From positions 1 through 19,685 of the forward strand of contig DCGU01000100.1 of the NCBI GenBank assembly GCA_002315325.1: a DNA stretch of 19,685 nt, read 5' to 3'. Each line of letters begins with the position of its first letter. The first letter of the stretch is position 1. Source of the DNA: Clostridiales bacterium UBA1770 (GTDB lineage Bacteria; Bacillota; Clostridia; Oscillospirales; CAG-272). Positions 7,400-15,673 of the stretch are shown here, one piece after another. The notes under the pieces are model-generated. The model had not been told where the DNA came from. It saw nothing but the letters and a program-made list of their open reading frames with translations, and did no database searches. The position numbers and the translations under genes are program-made.

Positions 7400-9187
7400 T
7401 TATACGGTTTTCATTTCCATGGATTTGACGTATGAACCGGCCGTGTCTATGCCGTCGAAAGCGCTTTGCGCGATGAAGTAGGAGGCACCGTACGGGAACC
7501 CGTCACCGATGACGGCGGTACCGAGCACAACGTCACCCATCATCAGTTTGGCTGTTTGGGTGTCGGTATCCCACGTAAAAGTCACGTCCGTAAACGTGCC
7601 GGCGGGCAGCATCGTGTTTGTCAGTGCGAAGGATGCAAGCGCAAAATGCGGTACCGTGTCGTCAATCGGGTTGAACCAGCGGTCGCATATCGAGAGGTGC
7701 AGGGGACCGCCTTCCACGCGCAGGCGAACGTTGACGATGCCTTTACGAGCCGCCGGGAAGTTCCATACGACGCCCTGCGTTTGGGAGAACAGACGCGGGT
7801 CGGGAATGCGGGACAGGAACAGCGCTTCCTCAAAATTGCCGTCCGGGTCCGGCATCAGGACCGCACCGTTGGTACGGTTCCAGGAACAGTGCCCGGCGAT
7901 ACGAAAATTGCCGTGGATGCTTTTCAAATATACGTGTGTGGATACGTTGCACAGGCCACGTCTGAAATCTTCTCTGCGTTCTTTTTCATACAGCCAATTG
8001 ACATCAAAAATGACCATACGGCGGGCAATCTTGTTTTGGCCGTAGCAGGCCAGTATTTTCCCGAAAGGCAGTTCGATGGCCTGGAACTGGTGGACGCTCT
8101 TATCGTAGGATTCTTCATGCCCGCCGATGGTGCGGTAATCGGCATTGTTGCGTATGCCGTTCAGCGTGACCTCGCGGAATCCCAGCCAGTGGGCACCGTC
8201 GTCTTCTGTGATGACCGCATGGTTGGCGTCGCGGTTGGTAAAGACGTCTTCACCGTCAAGGCCGTTGATTTCGCCCTCGAACAGCGGCGGGAACTGTTGT
8301 GTGTGGTCGAGTTCCGGCAGCGGCTGCGTATTGCAGTAGAAGCAAATGATGCGGCCGTCGTGCAGTTTTAACAGCTGCGGGGAGGTCAGCGTGCCGTGCA
8401 GGGGCGACGGTTCGGGTGTGCTCCACGTCTCGCCGCCGTCGGTAGAATAGCTTTGGTAATAATAATCCTGCGACGTGCGGATCAGCATATACAGCCGTCC
8501 GTCGTTCAGTTCAACGACTGTCGGTTCGCTGCCCTCGTTTTGCCAACGCGGACCTTTGTGCGGCCAAACGGGTACGTGGCGCGGGCACGAAGGTAAAATG
8601 CGGACCTGCCAGGATTTGCCAAAGTCGTCGGAAAATAGGAAAACGGGATGGTGATAGTGGTCTATGACGGTCTGTGCCGCACATACGACGCGCCCCGTAG
8701 ACAACTCCAGGGGCAAAAACATGTCGTATATGCCATAACCGGGTGTGTCTATTTGAATGAGTTCATATTCGCTGCTGCCCGGTGCATCGAACAGTACGGC
8801 GTAAAATCCGTCGTTTATGCCTCTGGCACGCAGGGAAAAGCCGGTTTCGTTGAGCCCCGGGTTCATCAGTGCCAAATACCTGCCGTTGGACAATCGTGTG
8901 CCGGAGGCAGTCAGGCTGTTGTCGCTTTCCACCATCTTCCAGGAAAGGCCGCCGTCTTTGGAGGAAAGATAGACGGGATGCGTGTCGTCCTTGTTAAACG
9001 TCTTATCCCGAAAGCCGTAATGGCGGATTTCGCCGTCCGGCATGACGCAAAGTCCGCACCGCGTATCCTGCGGGTGAACACCGACAACGGTGGGGGCGTA
9101 TATACGCTGCAGCGCGTCCTTTTCGTCGGGAGTCAATCGAGCAGCGATGGCGTTGATTTGTTCCTGTAAGACCTGAAATGCTGACAT
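7400..9187 (-). CDS. Sialidase-like Asp-box (BNR) protein, cytoplasmic
   Basis: This 595-residue protein carries four Asp-box motifs (S/T-x-D-x-G-x-x-W type): SKDGGLSW at 76-83, SDDFGKSW at 186-193, STDGGETW at 248-255 and TEDDGAHW at 327-334. Together with NEGSEPTVVELNDGR near 217-231 and SPQLLKLHDGR near 269-279, these mark a six-bladed beta-propeller of the sialidase superfamily. The last 150 residues or so look like a beta-sandwich (LamG-like). Asp-box propellers also occur in other exo-glycosidase families, so release of sialic acid is not proven. No signal peptide is seen. The start fits AAGAAGG 8 bases upstream. Its start is 20 bases after the GH78-type stop codon, so the two form an operon and probably act on one imported substrate. 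Confidence 0.82.
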   Translation of the reverse strand: MSAFQVLQEQINAIAARLTPDEKDALQRIYAPTVVGVHPQDTRCGLCVMPDGEIRHYGFRDKTFNKDDTHPVYLSSKDGGLSWKMVESDNSLTASGTRLSNGRYLALMNPGLNETGFSLRARGINDGFYAVLFDAPGSSEYELIQIDTPGYGIYDMFLPLELSTGRVVCAAQTVIDHYHHPVFLFSDDFGKSWQVRILPSCPRHVPVWPHKGPRWQNEGSEPTVVELNDGRLYMLIRTSQDYYYQSYSTDGGETWSTPEPSPLHGTLTSPQLLKLHDGRIICFYCNTQPLPELDHTQQFPPLFEGEINGLDGEDVFTNRDANHAVITEDDGAHWLGFREVTLNGIRNNADYRTIGGHEESYDKSVHQFQAIELPFGKILACYGQNKIARRMVIFDVNWLYEKERREDFRRGLCNVSTHVYLKSIHGNFRIAGHCSWNRTNGAVLMPDPDGNFEEALFLSRIPDPRLFSQTQGVVWNFPAARKGIVNVRLRVEGGPLHLSICDRWFNPIDDTVPHFALASFALTNTMLPAGTFTDVTFTWDTDTQTAKLMMGDVVLGTAVIGDGFPYGASYFIAQSAFDGIDTAGSYVKSMEMKTV

Positions 9188-9207
9188 ATTGTATGCCTTC
9201 TTTCTTT

Positions 9208-11364
9208 TTATCTGATTTTTATTGAAATGCCGTCGGGGGCAGTGATGACCGGTTGCTGTCCCTTACGTTGACGTACGGAAATCATACCGTACGGCGTCGG
9301 AATTTCCACGTCGGCAAAGTCCAATCCCAGCAGGCTCGGTTGCAGTTCTACGGCCTCAAAGCCGGGACGCAGTATTTTTAATCCGGTCAGGGCCTGCGAA
9401 AGTGACCAAACGGGAGTGCCGCCCCAGGCGTGACTGTGGTCGAAACTGTAGGTTTGGTCCGGCGGGTAGAAGCCCTCGACCAGGCCCTTGGGACATTCTT
9501 TGACAGGGGCTTTCCATTGGTTCAAAATAGGCAATGTAAACTCGTCGCGCAGGCCGTTGCGGTATACGGCTTCCAACAGGAAATGCGTGAAATACGGCTG
9601 AACTTTATCGGTTTCAAACGCCTCGTCTCCTGCCATAATATGCCGCAGCAGTGCGGCATTCTCATCGCGGGAAAAGAGTTCGAAATAGGCAGCGAGAATG
9701 TCAGACTGCTTCAAATAATAGACACGATCGCGGTTTTGGGGCATCCAGCCGCCTAACAGTTCCGTCGGCGTCGGCGTGGTCAGTCCCTCGATGAATAATT
9801 GCTTCTTTTCATCCCAAAGATGGGTAATAATCGCTTTTTTCAGCGTTTCCGCCTTGCCCAACAAGTTTAGCGTCTGTCCGACTTTGCCGAGTGCTTTATA
9901 GAGTTCTGCAGCGGTTTTCAGTGCACCGTAACAGAACAGATTCAGACAGGTTTGTCCCAGACATTTGGGCGGGTGATGCATATTGACGTCGTCCGGATAA
10001 ATCCAGTCAATAAACATATAGTCCGGCGGCGTTTCAATCAAACCGGTTTCACCGAGATAGGTTTCAAACCGGTGCAAAAGCAAATCCAGAGCGTCTTCAC
10101 AGTCGTGCAGTAGTGCGGTATGACCCGTCAGCATATACACGTCGCGCAGCATCTGCACCCATATCAAACTGTAGGTGGTGTGGAACATACGGCCGTCGTG
10201 GTGGCGGAGCAATTCGGCTGTGCGGCGCACGTCGGCTTCACACAGTGCCATATCGCCGAACGAAGCGGCTGTCATCAGCGTTTCCACGTAATAGTCGCCG
10301 GTACAGGCAAGCGGTTCGCAGTGTTTCGGACTGTCCAAATGATGCGTTTGGCGGCAGATTTTCAGCGTGTGCGTACAGGTGTCAATCACGCGGTTCAAAT
10401 CATCATCCGACGTCGTTGTTTTGGCCTGTACGTTTATCGGATAATGAGAAGCGCGGAACGTCACGGTGATTTCACCGTCCAGGGTTCCTTTGTTTTCGGC
10501 GTCCAGACGAATGGTGCCGGCACTCAATAACTCAAATCCATCGTACGCAGTGTTCTTATCTGCCTGCAGGGAAATGCATACGCCCTCTTCCGTTGTTTCG
10601 GACAGAATTACGTTTGCAGACAGGAGTGAACCGGTACGGAAAGCAACGTTTACGTAGCCGGCATAAATCATATCCAGCGGCCAAATAAACTGCATCCGTT
10701 CGCCTGCTTTGATACAGACGGTTTTGGTAAACAGGGAATATTCCGTGCAGGGCTGCAGCGCAATATCTTCCGTGACGTAGTCCTGTTCAAATAAAACGGC
10801 AGCTGTGGGGGGAACGGCCGCTTGGCGTCCGTCAAACGTATAGGCGGAAACGTAACCGGGGAGCCACTCGGCAGTCCACGTTTCGTCGGTTGTGACGTGA
10901 TAGGTTTCGCCGTCGTCAAAGCGAACGTTCAGTTCCATATAAAAACCGCCGTGCCCGCGGGAATATTCGCAAATGCGGATCGGTTTCATGCGGACAAGTG
11001 CGGAAAAGGACAACACGCCGCCTGCTGCGGACGCCGCATGGATAATCGTGTCCGTGCAGTCAAAATGATAAGCGTAAAAATTGGGCCGAACGGTCTCGTT
11101 AAACAAAAAATCTCCGCCGACTGCGGCCGGACCGCGCAAAAGAAACGTGTCCCCGACAGATACCGTAAAGGCTGTGTCGCCGCTGACGCGTATTTCCGCC
11201 GCGGTTATTTTTTTCTGCAGCGGCAGGGAATAGGTTTTGCAAAAACGTGCGACGGTGTATTGATATTCCGGTGCGTCGTCCAACAATGCTGAAAATTGCG
11301 TCATTTGTCTGTCGGCATATTTATCACGCGGCAGCCATATCCATTTTTCGTGTAAATTATCCAT
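9208..11364 (-). CDS. GH78-type alpha-L-rhamnosidase-like glycoside hydrolase
   Basis: This 718-residue protein has an N-terminal beta-sandwich (about 1-310), then an (alpha/alpha)6-barrel region. The barrel contains LDSPKHCEPLACTGDYYVE near 343-361, a HTTYSLIWVQMLRDVY helix, and the C-terminal HAWGGTP motif leading to GLKILRPGFEAVELQPSL, a strong signature of GH78. Known GH78 enzymes release terminal L-rhamnose from glycosides and pectic chains. Here the acidic motif is D-S-P-K-H-C-E rather than the D-C-P-x-R-E seen in classic members, so specificity may differ. No signal peptide is seen. The ATG at 11364 follows GGGGA by about 7 bases; an in-frame TTG 21 bases upstream contains the RBS. It is the first gene of the operon with the sialidase-like gene. 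Confidence 0.83.
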   Translation of the reverse strand: MDNLHEKWIWLPRDKYADRQMTQFSALLDDAPEYQYTVARFCKTYSLPLQKKITAAEIRVSGDTAFTVSVGDTFLLRGPAAVGGDFLFNETVRPNFYAYHFDCTDTIIHAASAAGGVLSFSALVRMKPIRICEYSRGHGGFYMELNVRFDDGETYHVTTDETWTAEWLPGYVSAYTFDGRQAAVPPTAAVLFEQDYVTEDIALQPCTEYSLFTKTVCIKAGERMQFIWPLDMIYAGYVNVAFRTGSLLSANVILSETTEEGVCISLQADKNTAYDGFELLSAGTIRLDAENKGTLDGEITVTFRASHYPINVQAKTTTSDDDLNRVIDTCTHTLKICRQTHHLDSPKHCEPLACTGDYYVETLMTAASFGDMALCEADVRRTAELLRHHDGRMFHTTYSLIWVQMLRDVYMLTGHTALLHDCEDALDLLLHRFETYLGETGLIETPPDYMFIDWIYPDDVNMHHPPKCLGQTCLNLFCYGALKTAAELYKALGKVGQTLNLLGKAETLKKAIITHLWDEKKQLFIEGLTTPTPTELLGGWMPQNRDRVYYLKQSDILAAYFELFSRDENAALLRHIMAGDEAFETDKVQPYFTHFLLEAVYRNGLRDEFTLPILNQWKAPVKECPKGLVEGFYPPDQTYSFDHSHAWGGTPVWSLSQALTGLKILRPGFEAVELQPSLLGLDFADVEIPTPYGMISVRQRKGQQPVITAPDGISIKIR

Positions 11365-11401
11365 GTCGTTGTCCCCAATCTGCAATTGTTTTTACGTCAA
11401 T

Positions 11402-11430
11402 AGTGTACCATAATTGCAGGCCGTTTTCAA
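11402..11430 (-). promoter_or_regulatory. Promoter of the GH78/sialidase-like operon
   Basis: On the minus strand TTGAAA (11425-11430), a 17-base spacer and TACACT (11402-11407) stand about 38 bases before the start at 11364. It does not carry the TATTGT-N3-ACAATA dyad found at 6804-6885. Confidence 0.75.
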
Positions 11431-11475
11431 GTGAAAATGTTTCGTTATATAATGCCGTGAAAGCACACCTTTGCG

Positions 11476-11504
11476 TTGACATTCGTGCCTAACCGTACTA
11501 TAAT
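11476..11504 (+). promoter_or_regulatory. Consensus promoter of the oxidoreductase-PNP-radical SAM operon
   Basis: A perfect TTGACA (11476-11481), a 17-base spacer and a perfect TATAAT (11499-11504) match the sigma-A consensus. The leader of about 65 bases that follows holds an imperfect dyad just after the -10 (TTATGATAGCTATAA, 11503-11517), a place where a repressor could bind. No riboswitch-like structure is evident in so short a leader. Confidence 0.85.
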
Positions 11505-11574
11505 TATGATAGCTATAACAAAAGTATTTCTTATGGTATTAGACTATCAATAGGTTTGGAGATAACCGATTATT

Positions 11575-12597
11575 ATGAAACAGTATCGCGTTTGTGTCAT
11601 TGGCTGCGGCGTCATTGCCCCCAACCATATGGAAGCGCTTTCTTCATTGGATAATACACAGCTGGTCGGTGTTTGCGACGTGATTGCAGACCGTGCAAAG
11701 GCAGCAGGCGAAAAGTACGGCTGCCCCGCTTATACCGATTACAAACAGATGGTGCGTGAACTGCATCCCGATGCCGTGCATCTTTGTCTGCCGCACTATC
11801 TGCACAGTCCCGTTGCCGTCGATTGTATGGAGATGGGATGTGACGTTCTTTCGGAAAAGCCGATGAATGCAAACTATAAAGGCGCGCTGGCCATGCTTGA
11901 GGCGTCGAAAAGAACCGGATGCCGTTTGGGCGTAATCTTCCAAAATCGCTATAACACCGGCTCCGTGCTGGCCAAAAAGGCCATTGCGGAAGGGAAATTA
12001 GGTAAGCTTCTGTCCATAAACGGCATGGTGATGTGGCATCGCGACGATGCCTATTACGCTTCGGGTGAGTGGAGAAAATCCTATGAAACGTCCGGCGGCG
12101 GCGTACTGATTAACCAGGCGATTCATACGCTGGATTTGTGTCGTTGGTTGGCGGATGCCCCCGTTGTCGACGTCAAGGCAACCGTTTCCCATCACGGTGA
12201 TACGAGCGCCGAGGTGGAGGACGCAACCGAGGGCGTTATCACGTTTGAAAACGGCGTGAAGGGCCTGTTCTATTTTACCATCAATAATACGTTCGACGAT
12301 TCGATTGTCGTGCGTGCGCACGGTACCGAGGGCGACTTGACCGTGACCGGCGGCCGCTGCAAAATCGTCTATAAAGACGGACGTGTGGAAGAGGATAAGC
12401 CTGACGAACTGCAGTTCTGCGGTGCCAAGGCCGTATACGGTACGGGTCATATCATCCAGATTGCCCACTTCTATGAAGAGAACGGTGACGAGGCCGTTCG
12501 GCAAACCGCACTGGAAGCGCTTGCCACGCAAAAGCTGATTGCCGATATTTTCGCATCTGCCGGCATCAAAACGGCGGATACTGTTTCCGATAAATGA
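11575..12597 (+). CDS. Gfo/Idh/MocA-family NAD(P)-dependent oxidoreductase
   Basis: This 340-residue protein starts with a Rossmann dinucleotide-binding motif, VIGCGVIAPNH (residues 8-18), followed by VGVCDV at the end of the second strand. The family's E94-K95-P96 motif supplies the conserved catalytic-site lysine. GGGVLINQAIHTLDL follows, with H184 as the usual metal-free active-site histidine. The length is normal. Family members oxidise or reduce sugars, inositols and sugar derivatives; the neighbouring glycosidase operon suggests a deglycosylated sugar or sugar acid, but the substrate is unknown. It is the first gene of a four-gene operon; its TGA overlaps the RBS of the next gene. GGAG stands 13 bases before the ATG, longer than usual. 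Confidence 0.9.
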   Translation: MKQYRVCVIGCGVIAPNHMEALSSLDNTQLVGVCDVIADRAKAAGEKYGCPAYTDYKQMVRELHPDAVHLCLPHYLHSPVAVDCMEMGCDVLSEKPMNANYKGALAMLEASKRTGCRLGVIFQNRYNTGSVLAKKAIAEGKLGKLLSINGMVMWHRDDAYYASGEWRKSYETSGGGVLINQAIHTLDLCRWLADAPVVDVKATVSHHGDTSAEVEDATEGVITFENGVKGLFYFTINNTFDDSIVVRAHGTEGDLTVTGGRCKIVYKDGRVEEDKPDELQFCGAKAVYGTGHIIQIAHFYEENGDEAVRQTALEALATQKLIADIFASAGIKTADTVSDK

Positions 12598-12604
12598 GGA
12601 TTAT

Positions 12605-13303
12605 ATGAAAGCAAAAGTTATTATTAAAAAGGCGATTTGCTATATTTTGGGGTTGTTTATCATCACAATCGGTATCAATATCTCCAAATTATCTCATCTC
12701 GGCATTTCTCCCGTCAGTTCCATTCCGCGCGCCTGCGAAGTGATTTTCGATTTCACGCTGGGGACGACGACGTATATTATTTATACCATCTTGGTGCTGG
12801 CGCAAATCGCACTGCTGCGCAAAAAGTTTAAACTCATCAATATCCTCGGTGTAGCATTGGCATTCGTGTTCGGCTACATGGTGGATATCACGGGTACCGA
12901 TCCCAACGCATTCGGTCACTTAATGTATCGCTTGGGCATTACGACGCCCGATAGCTATATTATGAAATTGGTCTTCCTTGTCATTTCCGTTATCGTCATC
13001 GGTATCGGTGTCTTTATGTATCTCATGCCGCGCTGGGTGCCTATGCCGGCGGAGGGACTGGCACAGGCTATTTCCGACATGTCCGGTAAGGCCTTCGGCG
13101 ACTGTAAGACGGCCGTTGACGTTTCCATGATTACCATTGCATTGATTCTTCAGTTGATTTTCCTGGGCGGTTTCAAATCATTTACCGGTGACGTTGTCGT
13201 CGTACGCGAGGGCACCGTCGTGGCCGCCGTATGCGTCGGTCAGGTTGTCAAGTTCTTAGCGAAGAAAATCGGTACGCCCGTGCGCAATTGGCTCAATAAA
13301 TAA
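12605..13303 (+). CDS. YczE/YitT-like integral membrane protein (DUF6198 type)
   Basis: This 232-residue membrane protein has about five or six hydrophobic segments. It contains the family-like turn SHLGISPVSSIPRA near residues 28-41 after the first segment, and a PMPAEGLAQAISD segment in the second half. These features fit the YczE/YyaS/YitT-like group, whose function is unsettled. A longer frame opens at 12539 inside the preceding gene, but the ATG at 12605 follows GAGG by 5 bases and the extra residues would overlap the oxidoreductase, so 12605 is preferred. It sits 7 bases after the oxidoreductase and is clearly co-transcribed. It may move a substrate or product of that enzyme; this is inference from position. 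Confidence 0.8.
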   Translation: MKAKVIIKKAICYILGLFIITIGINISKLSHLGISPVSSIPRACEVIFDFTLGTTTYIIYTILVLAQIALLRKKFKLINILGVALAFVFGYMVDITGTDPNAFGHLMYRLGITTPDSYIMKLVFLVISVIVIGIGVFMYLMPRWVPMPAEGLAQAISDMSGKAFGDCKTAVDVSMITIALILQLIFLGGFKSFTGDVVVVREGTVVAAVCVGQVVKFLAKKIGTPVRNWLNK

Positions 13304-13322
13304 GCCCAATCGAGGTGCAGTG

Positions 13323-14150
13323 ATGAGTAGTAATGAAAGAACGGTACGTGTACAAAAAGCAGCCGAAGTGATTCGTGCGGCTTGCGGGAATGCAGAAATC
13401 GGTCTGATTTTAGGGTCCGGTTTGGCGGATACCGTCAAATTGGAAAACGCCGTAACAATCCCGTATGCCGATATTCCCGGGTTCCCGATTTCCACGGTGC
13501 CGGGGCATAAAAGCGAATGGGTTTGCGGCACGCTCGGCGGCAAACGCGTCTGCATGATGCGCGGCCGCTTCCACTTCTACGAAGGGTATAAACCGGAAGA
13601 TATCGTGCTGCCGGTACGCGTAATGAAACTGCTCGGCGTTAAAACGCTGGTCGTGACCAATGCCGCCGGCGGTGTCAATCTCGGCTTCAAACCGGGTGAC
13701 CTGATGCTCTTGACCGACAGTATCAATTACAGCGGTCTCAATCCGTTAATGGGTGAAAACCTTGACGAGTTTGGTCCGCGTTTCCCGGATATGTCACGGG
13801 AATTCAAGCCTGAACTGCGTCAGTTGGCCCACACCTGTGCCGCGTCGCTCGGCATGACCCTGCGTGAGGGCGTCTATATGTGGTTCAGTGGTCCTTCCTT
13901 TGAAACACCCGCCGAAATCCGTATGGCGCGTATTTTGGGCGCAGATGCCGTCGGTATGAGCACGGTGCCTGAGGTTATTGCCGCACGGCATTGCGGCCTT
14001 GACGTGTTGGGTATTTCCTGTATCACGAATATGGCTGCCGGCATTTTGGACCAACCGCTCAATCACGAGGAAGTTTTGGCAGTCGGAAAACAGGTACAGT
14101 CATCCTTTACCGCATTGATTACGAAAATCGTTACGGAAATGGTTGTGTAA
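13323..14150 (+). CDS. punA: Purine-nucleoside phosphorylase (inosine/guanosine type)
   Basis: This 275-residue protein has all the landmarks of trimeric PNP: phosphate-site GSGL (31-34), PGHKSEW, RGRFHFYEGY, VTNAAGGVN, the MWFSGPSFETPAEI segment with the base-contacting glutamate, and GADAVGMSTVPEV. CITNMAAG near the end carries the asparagine of inosine/guanosine-specific enzymes. The enzyme splits purine nucleosides with phosphate into free base and (deoxy)ribose-1-phosphate in purine salvage. The ATG at 13323 follows GAGG by 7 bases; an in-frame GTG at 13320 is less well spaced. It is 19 bases after the membrane protein gene and 3 bases before the radical SAM gene, so it is embedded in this operon rather than with other salvage genes. 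Confidence 0.95.
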   Translation: MSSNERTVRVQKAAEVIRAACGNAEIGLILGSGLADTVKLENAVTIPYADIPGFPISTVPGHKSEWVCGTLGGKRVCMMRGRFHFYEGYKPEDIVLPVRVMKLLGVKTLVVTNAAGGVNLGFKPGDLMLLTDSINYSGLNPLMGENLDEFGPRFPDMSREFKPELRQLAHTCAASLGMTLREGVYMWFSGPSFETPAEIRMARILGADAVGMSTVPEVIAARHCGLDVLGISCITNMAAGILDQPLNHEEVLAVGKQVQSSFTALITKIVTEMVV

Positions 14151-14153
14151 CGC

Positions 14154-15593
14154 ATGAAAGTTTTGCTGGTTGCCGTTAACGGCTCCTATTCCCATACCAA
14201 TCTTGCCATTCGATGCCTGCGCGCTCCCCTGGAACGCGCAGGTTTTACAGTTGCGCTGTTGGAACGTAATTTGCGGGACAGAACGCAGCATATTCTGCAG
14301 GATATCGTCGCGCAAAACGCCGACGTCGTCGGTTTTTCCACGTATATTTGGAACGTATCCGTGATGCTGGAACTTGCATCCGACCTGCGGGCCGTACAGC
14401 CGAACGTCAAAATCTTCTTCGGGGGACCCGAAGTGTCCTACGAAACGGAACGTTTTGCCGATGCGGATTATATGGACTGTATTATTTGCGGGGAAGGCGA
14501 GATTGCCGCGGTCGACGTTTGCACGGCGTTTCGTGACGGCAAAAGCGTGCCGCGCATGATGCAGGGGACACCTGATGCAGCGGCAATGCTGGATGCCGGC
14601 ATTCTCTATCGACAGGGCGATTATCCGGCGGGCAGTATGCTCTATTATGAGTCTTCCCGCGGGTGTCCCTATGCCTGCGCATATTGCCTTTCCTCTGCAG
14701 AAGAGGGCGTGCGGGCCAAATCTTTGGAAGAGGTTGAATCGGATTTACTGGCATTTGAAAATCTGCCTGACAATATAAAAATCATCAAATTCGTGGACAG
14801 AACCTTCAATTATTCGCAAAAACGTGCCAATACCATTTGGTCTATGCTTCTCGAAGACCGTTTTACCAAGCACTATCATTTTGAAGTCACGGCGACGCTG
14901 TTGAATGAAGAAAGTTTTGCAATCCTATCCCGTTTTCCAAAGGGAAAAATCCAGTTGGAGTTTGGCCTGCAAAGCACCAACCCGCAAACGCTTGCCGCGG
15001 TCTCCCGTCATATTGATCCCGCCCGGGTGTTGTCGGCGGTAGACCGCATCAAAAAGATGGGCAATATCCACGTGCACCTGGATTTGATTGCGGGACTCCC
15101 GTATGAAAACTTTGACCGGTTCAGGCAATCGTTTAACGATGCGTACCCGGTATGCGACCTATTGCAACTGGGCTTCTTAAAACTGTTGCCCGGCACGGCA
15201 TTGCGCCGCGATGCGGAGCGGTACGGTATCAAATATGCGCAAAATCCCCCCTATACCGTGCTTTGTACACAATGGCTGACGTATGCCGATATCACGCGGT
15301 TATGTGCCGTAGATGAAGTTTTGGAGCGTTTCCGTGACGGCGGACGTTTTACGAACAGCCTGCAGTTGGTCTTTGCGCATACGTCGGACTATTTCGGCTT
15401 TTTCGATGGTCTTGCCGCCTATATTGCCGCAAACGATATGCGGCGGCTGCAGCAAATTGCGCAAACGGACGTCTATCGCCTGTTTTACGACTATTGCAAA
15501 ACTGTTTTGCCGGTAGCGCTTCACGCAGAACTCGAGCGCACCGTTCACGCGGACTTTGCTGCTTCCGAAACACGAAAACTGCATTTATTCTAA
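14154..15593 (+). CDS. B12-binding-type radical SAM protein with DUF4080-like C-terminus
   Basis: This 479-residue protein has an N-terminal cobalamin-binding-type Rossmann domain (about 1-130; KIFFGGPEV near 86-94, CGEGE near 112-116). The radical SAM core follows with C171-P-Y-A-C175-A-Y-C178, and a C-terminal region of the DUF4080 kind holds LDLIAGLPYE and LGFLKLLPGT. The usual D-x-H-x-x-G cobalamin loop is not seen: SYSHTNLAI (11-19) keeps only the histidine, as is common in this subgroup. The reaction is unknown; related proteins perform methylations or rearrangements. It starts 3 bases after the PNP stop codon with no clear RBS of its own, suggesting translational coupling. It is the last gene of the operon and ends at a strong hairpin. 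Confidence 0.88.
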   Translation: MKVLLVAVNGSYSHTNLAIRCLRAPLERAGFTVALLERNLRDRTQHILQDIVAQNADVVGFSTYIWNVSVMLELASDLRAVQPNVKIFFGGPEVSYETERFADADYMDCIICGEGEIAAVDVCTAFRDGKSVPRMMQGTPDAAAMLDAGILYRQGDYPAGSMLYYESSRGCPYACAYCLSSAEEGVRAKSLEEVESDLLAFENLPDNIKIIKFVDRTFNYSQKRANTIWSMLLEDRFTKHYHFEVTATLLNEESFAILSRFPKGKIQLEFGLQSTNPQTLAAVSRHIDPARVLSAVDRIKKMGNIHVHLDLIAGLPYENFDRFRQSFNDAYPVCDLLQLGFLKLLPGTALRRDAERYGIKYAQNPPYTVLCTQWLTYADITRLCAVDEVLERFRDGGRFTNSLQLVFAHTSDYFGFFDGLAAYIAANDMRRLQQIAQTDVYRLFYDYCKTVLPVALHAELERTVHADFAASETRKLHLF

Positions 15594-15609
15594 TGAATTT
15601 CGATAATGG

Positions 15610-15640
15610 AAATCCCCCGGCTGATGCCGGGGGATTTTTC
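15610..15640. terminator. Terminator between convergent operons
   Basis: A perfect 12-bp stem, AAATCCCCCGGC (15610-15621) with 15626-15637, has a 4-base TGAT loop and a T run on the + strand. It ends the oxidoreductase operon. The - strand side has only a short T run (ATTTCC), so termination of the GH106-like gene there is plausible but weaker. Confidence 0.88.
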
Positions 15641-15673
15641 CTATGGTTATATACGTTTTTTGACGAATGACGA

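Noticed and set aside
7466..8371. A 301-residue + strand frame opposite the sialidase-like gene
   Set aside because: It lies antisense to a gene with four Asp-box motifs; the translation has no family features and no RBS, and GC-rich codons make long shadow frames.
11505..11574. Possible riboswitch in the leader of the oxidoreductase operon
   Set aside because: Only about 65 bases long, with short weak dyads and no recognised aptamer core or terminator.
11365..11574. A hidden small gene or RNA in the widest intergenic gap
   Set aside because: The 210 bases are accounted for by two divergent promoters, leaders and RBS; no tRNA-like fold and no start codon with RBS for another frame was seen.
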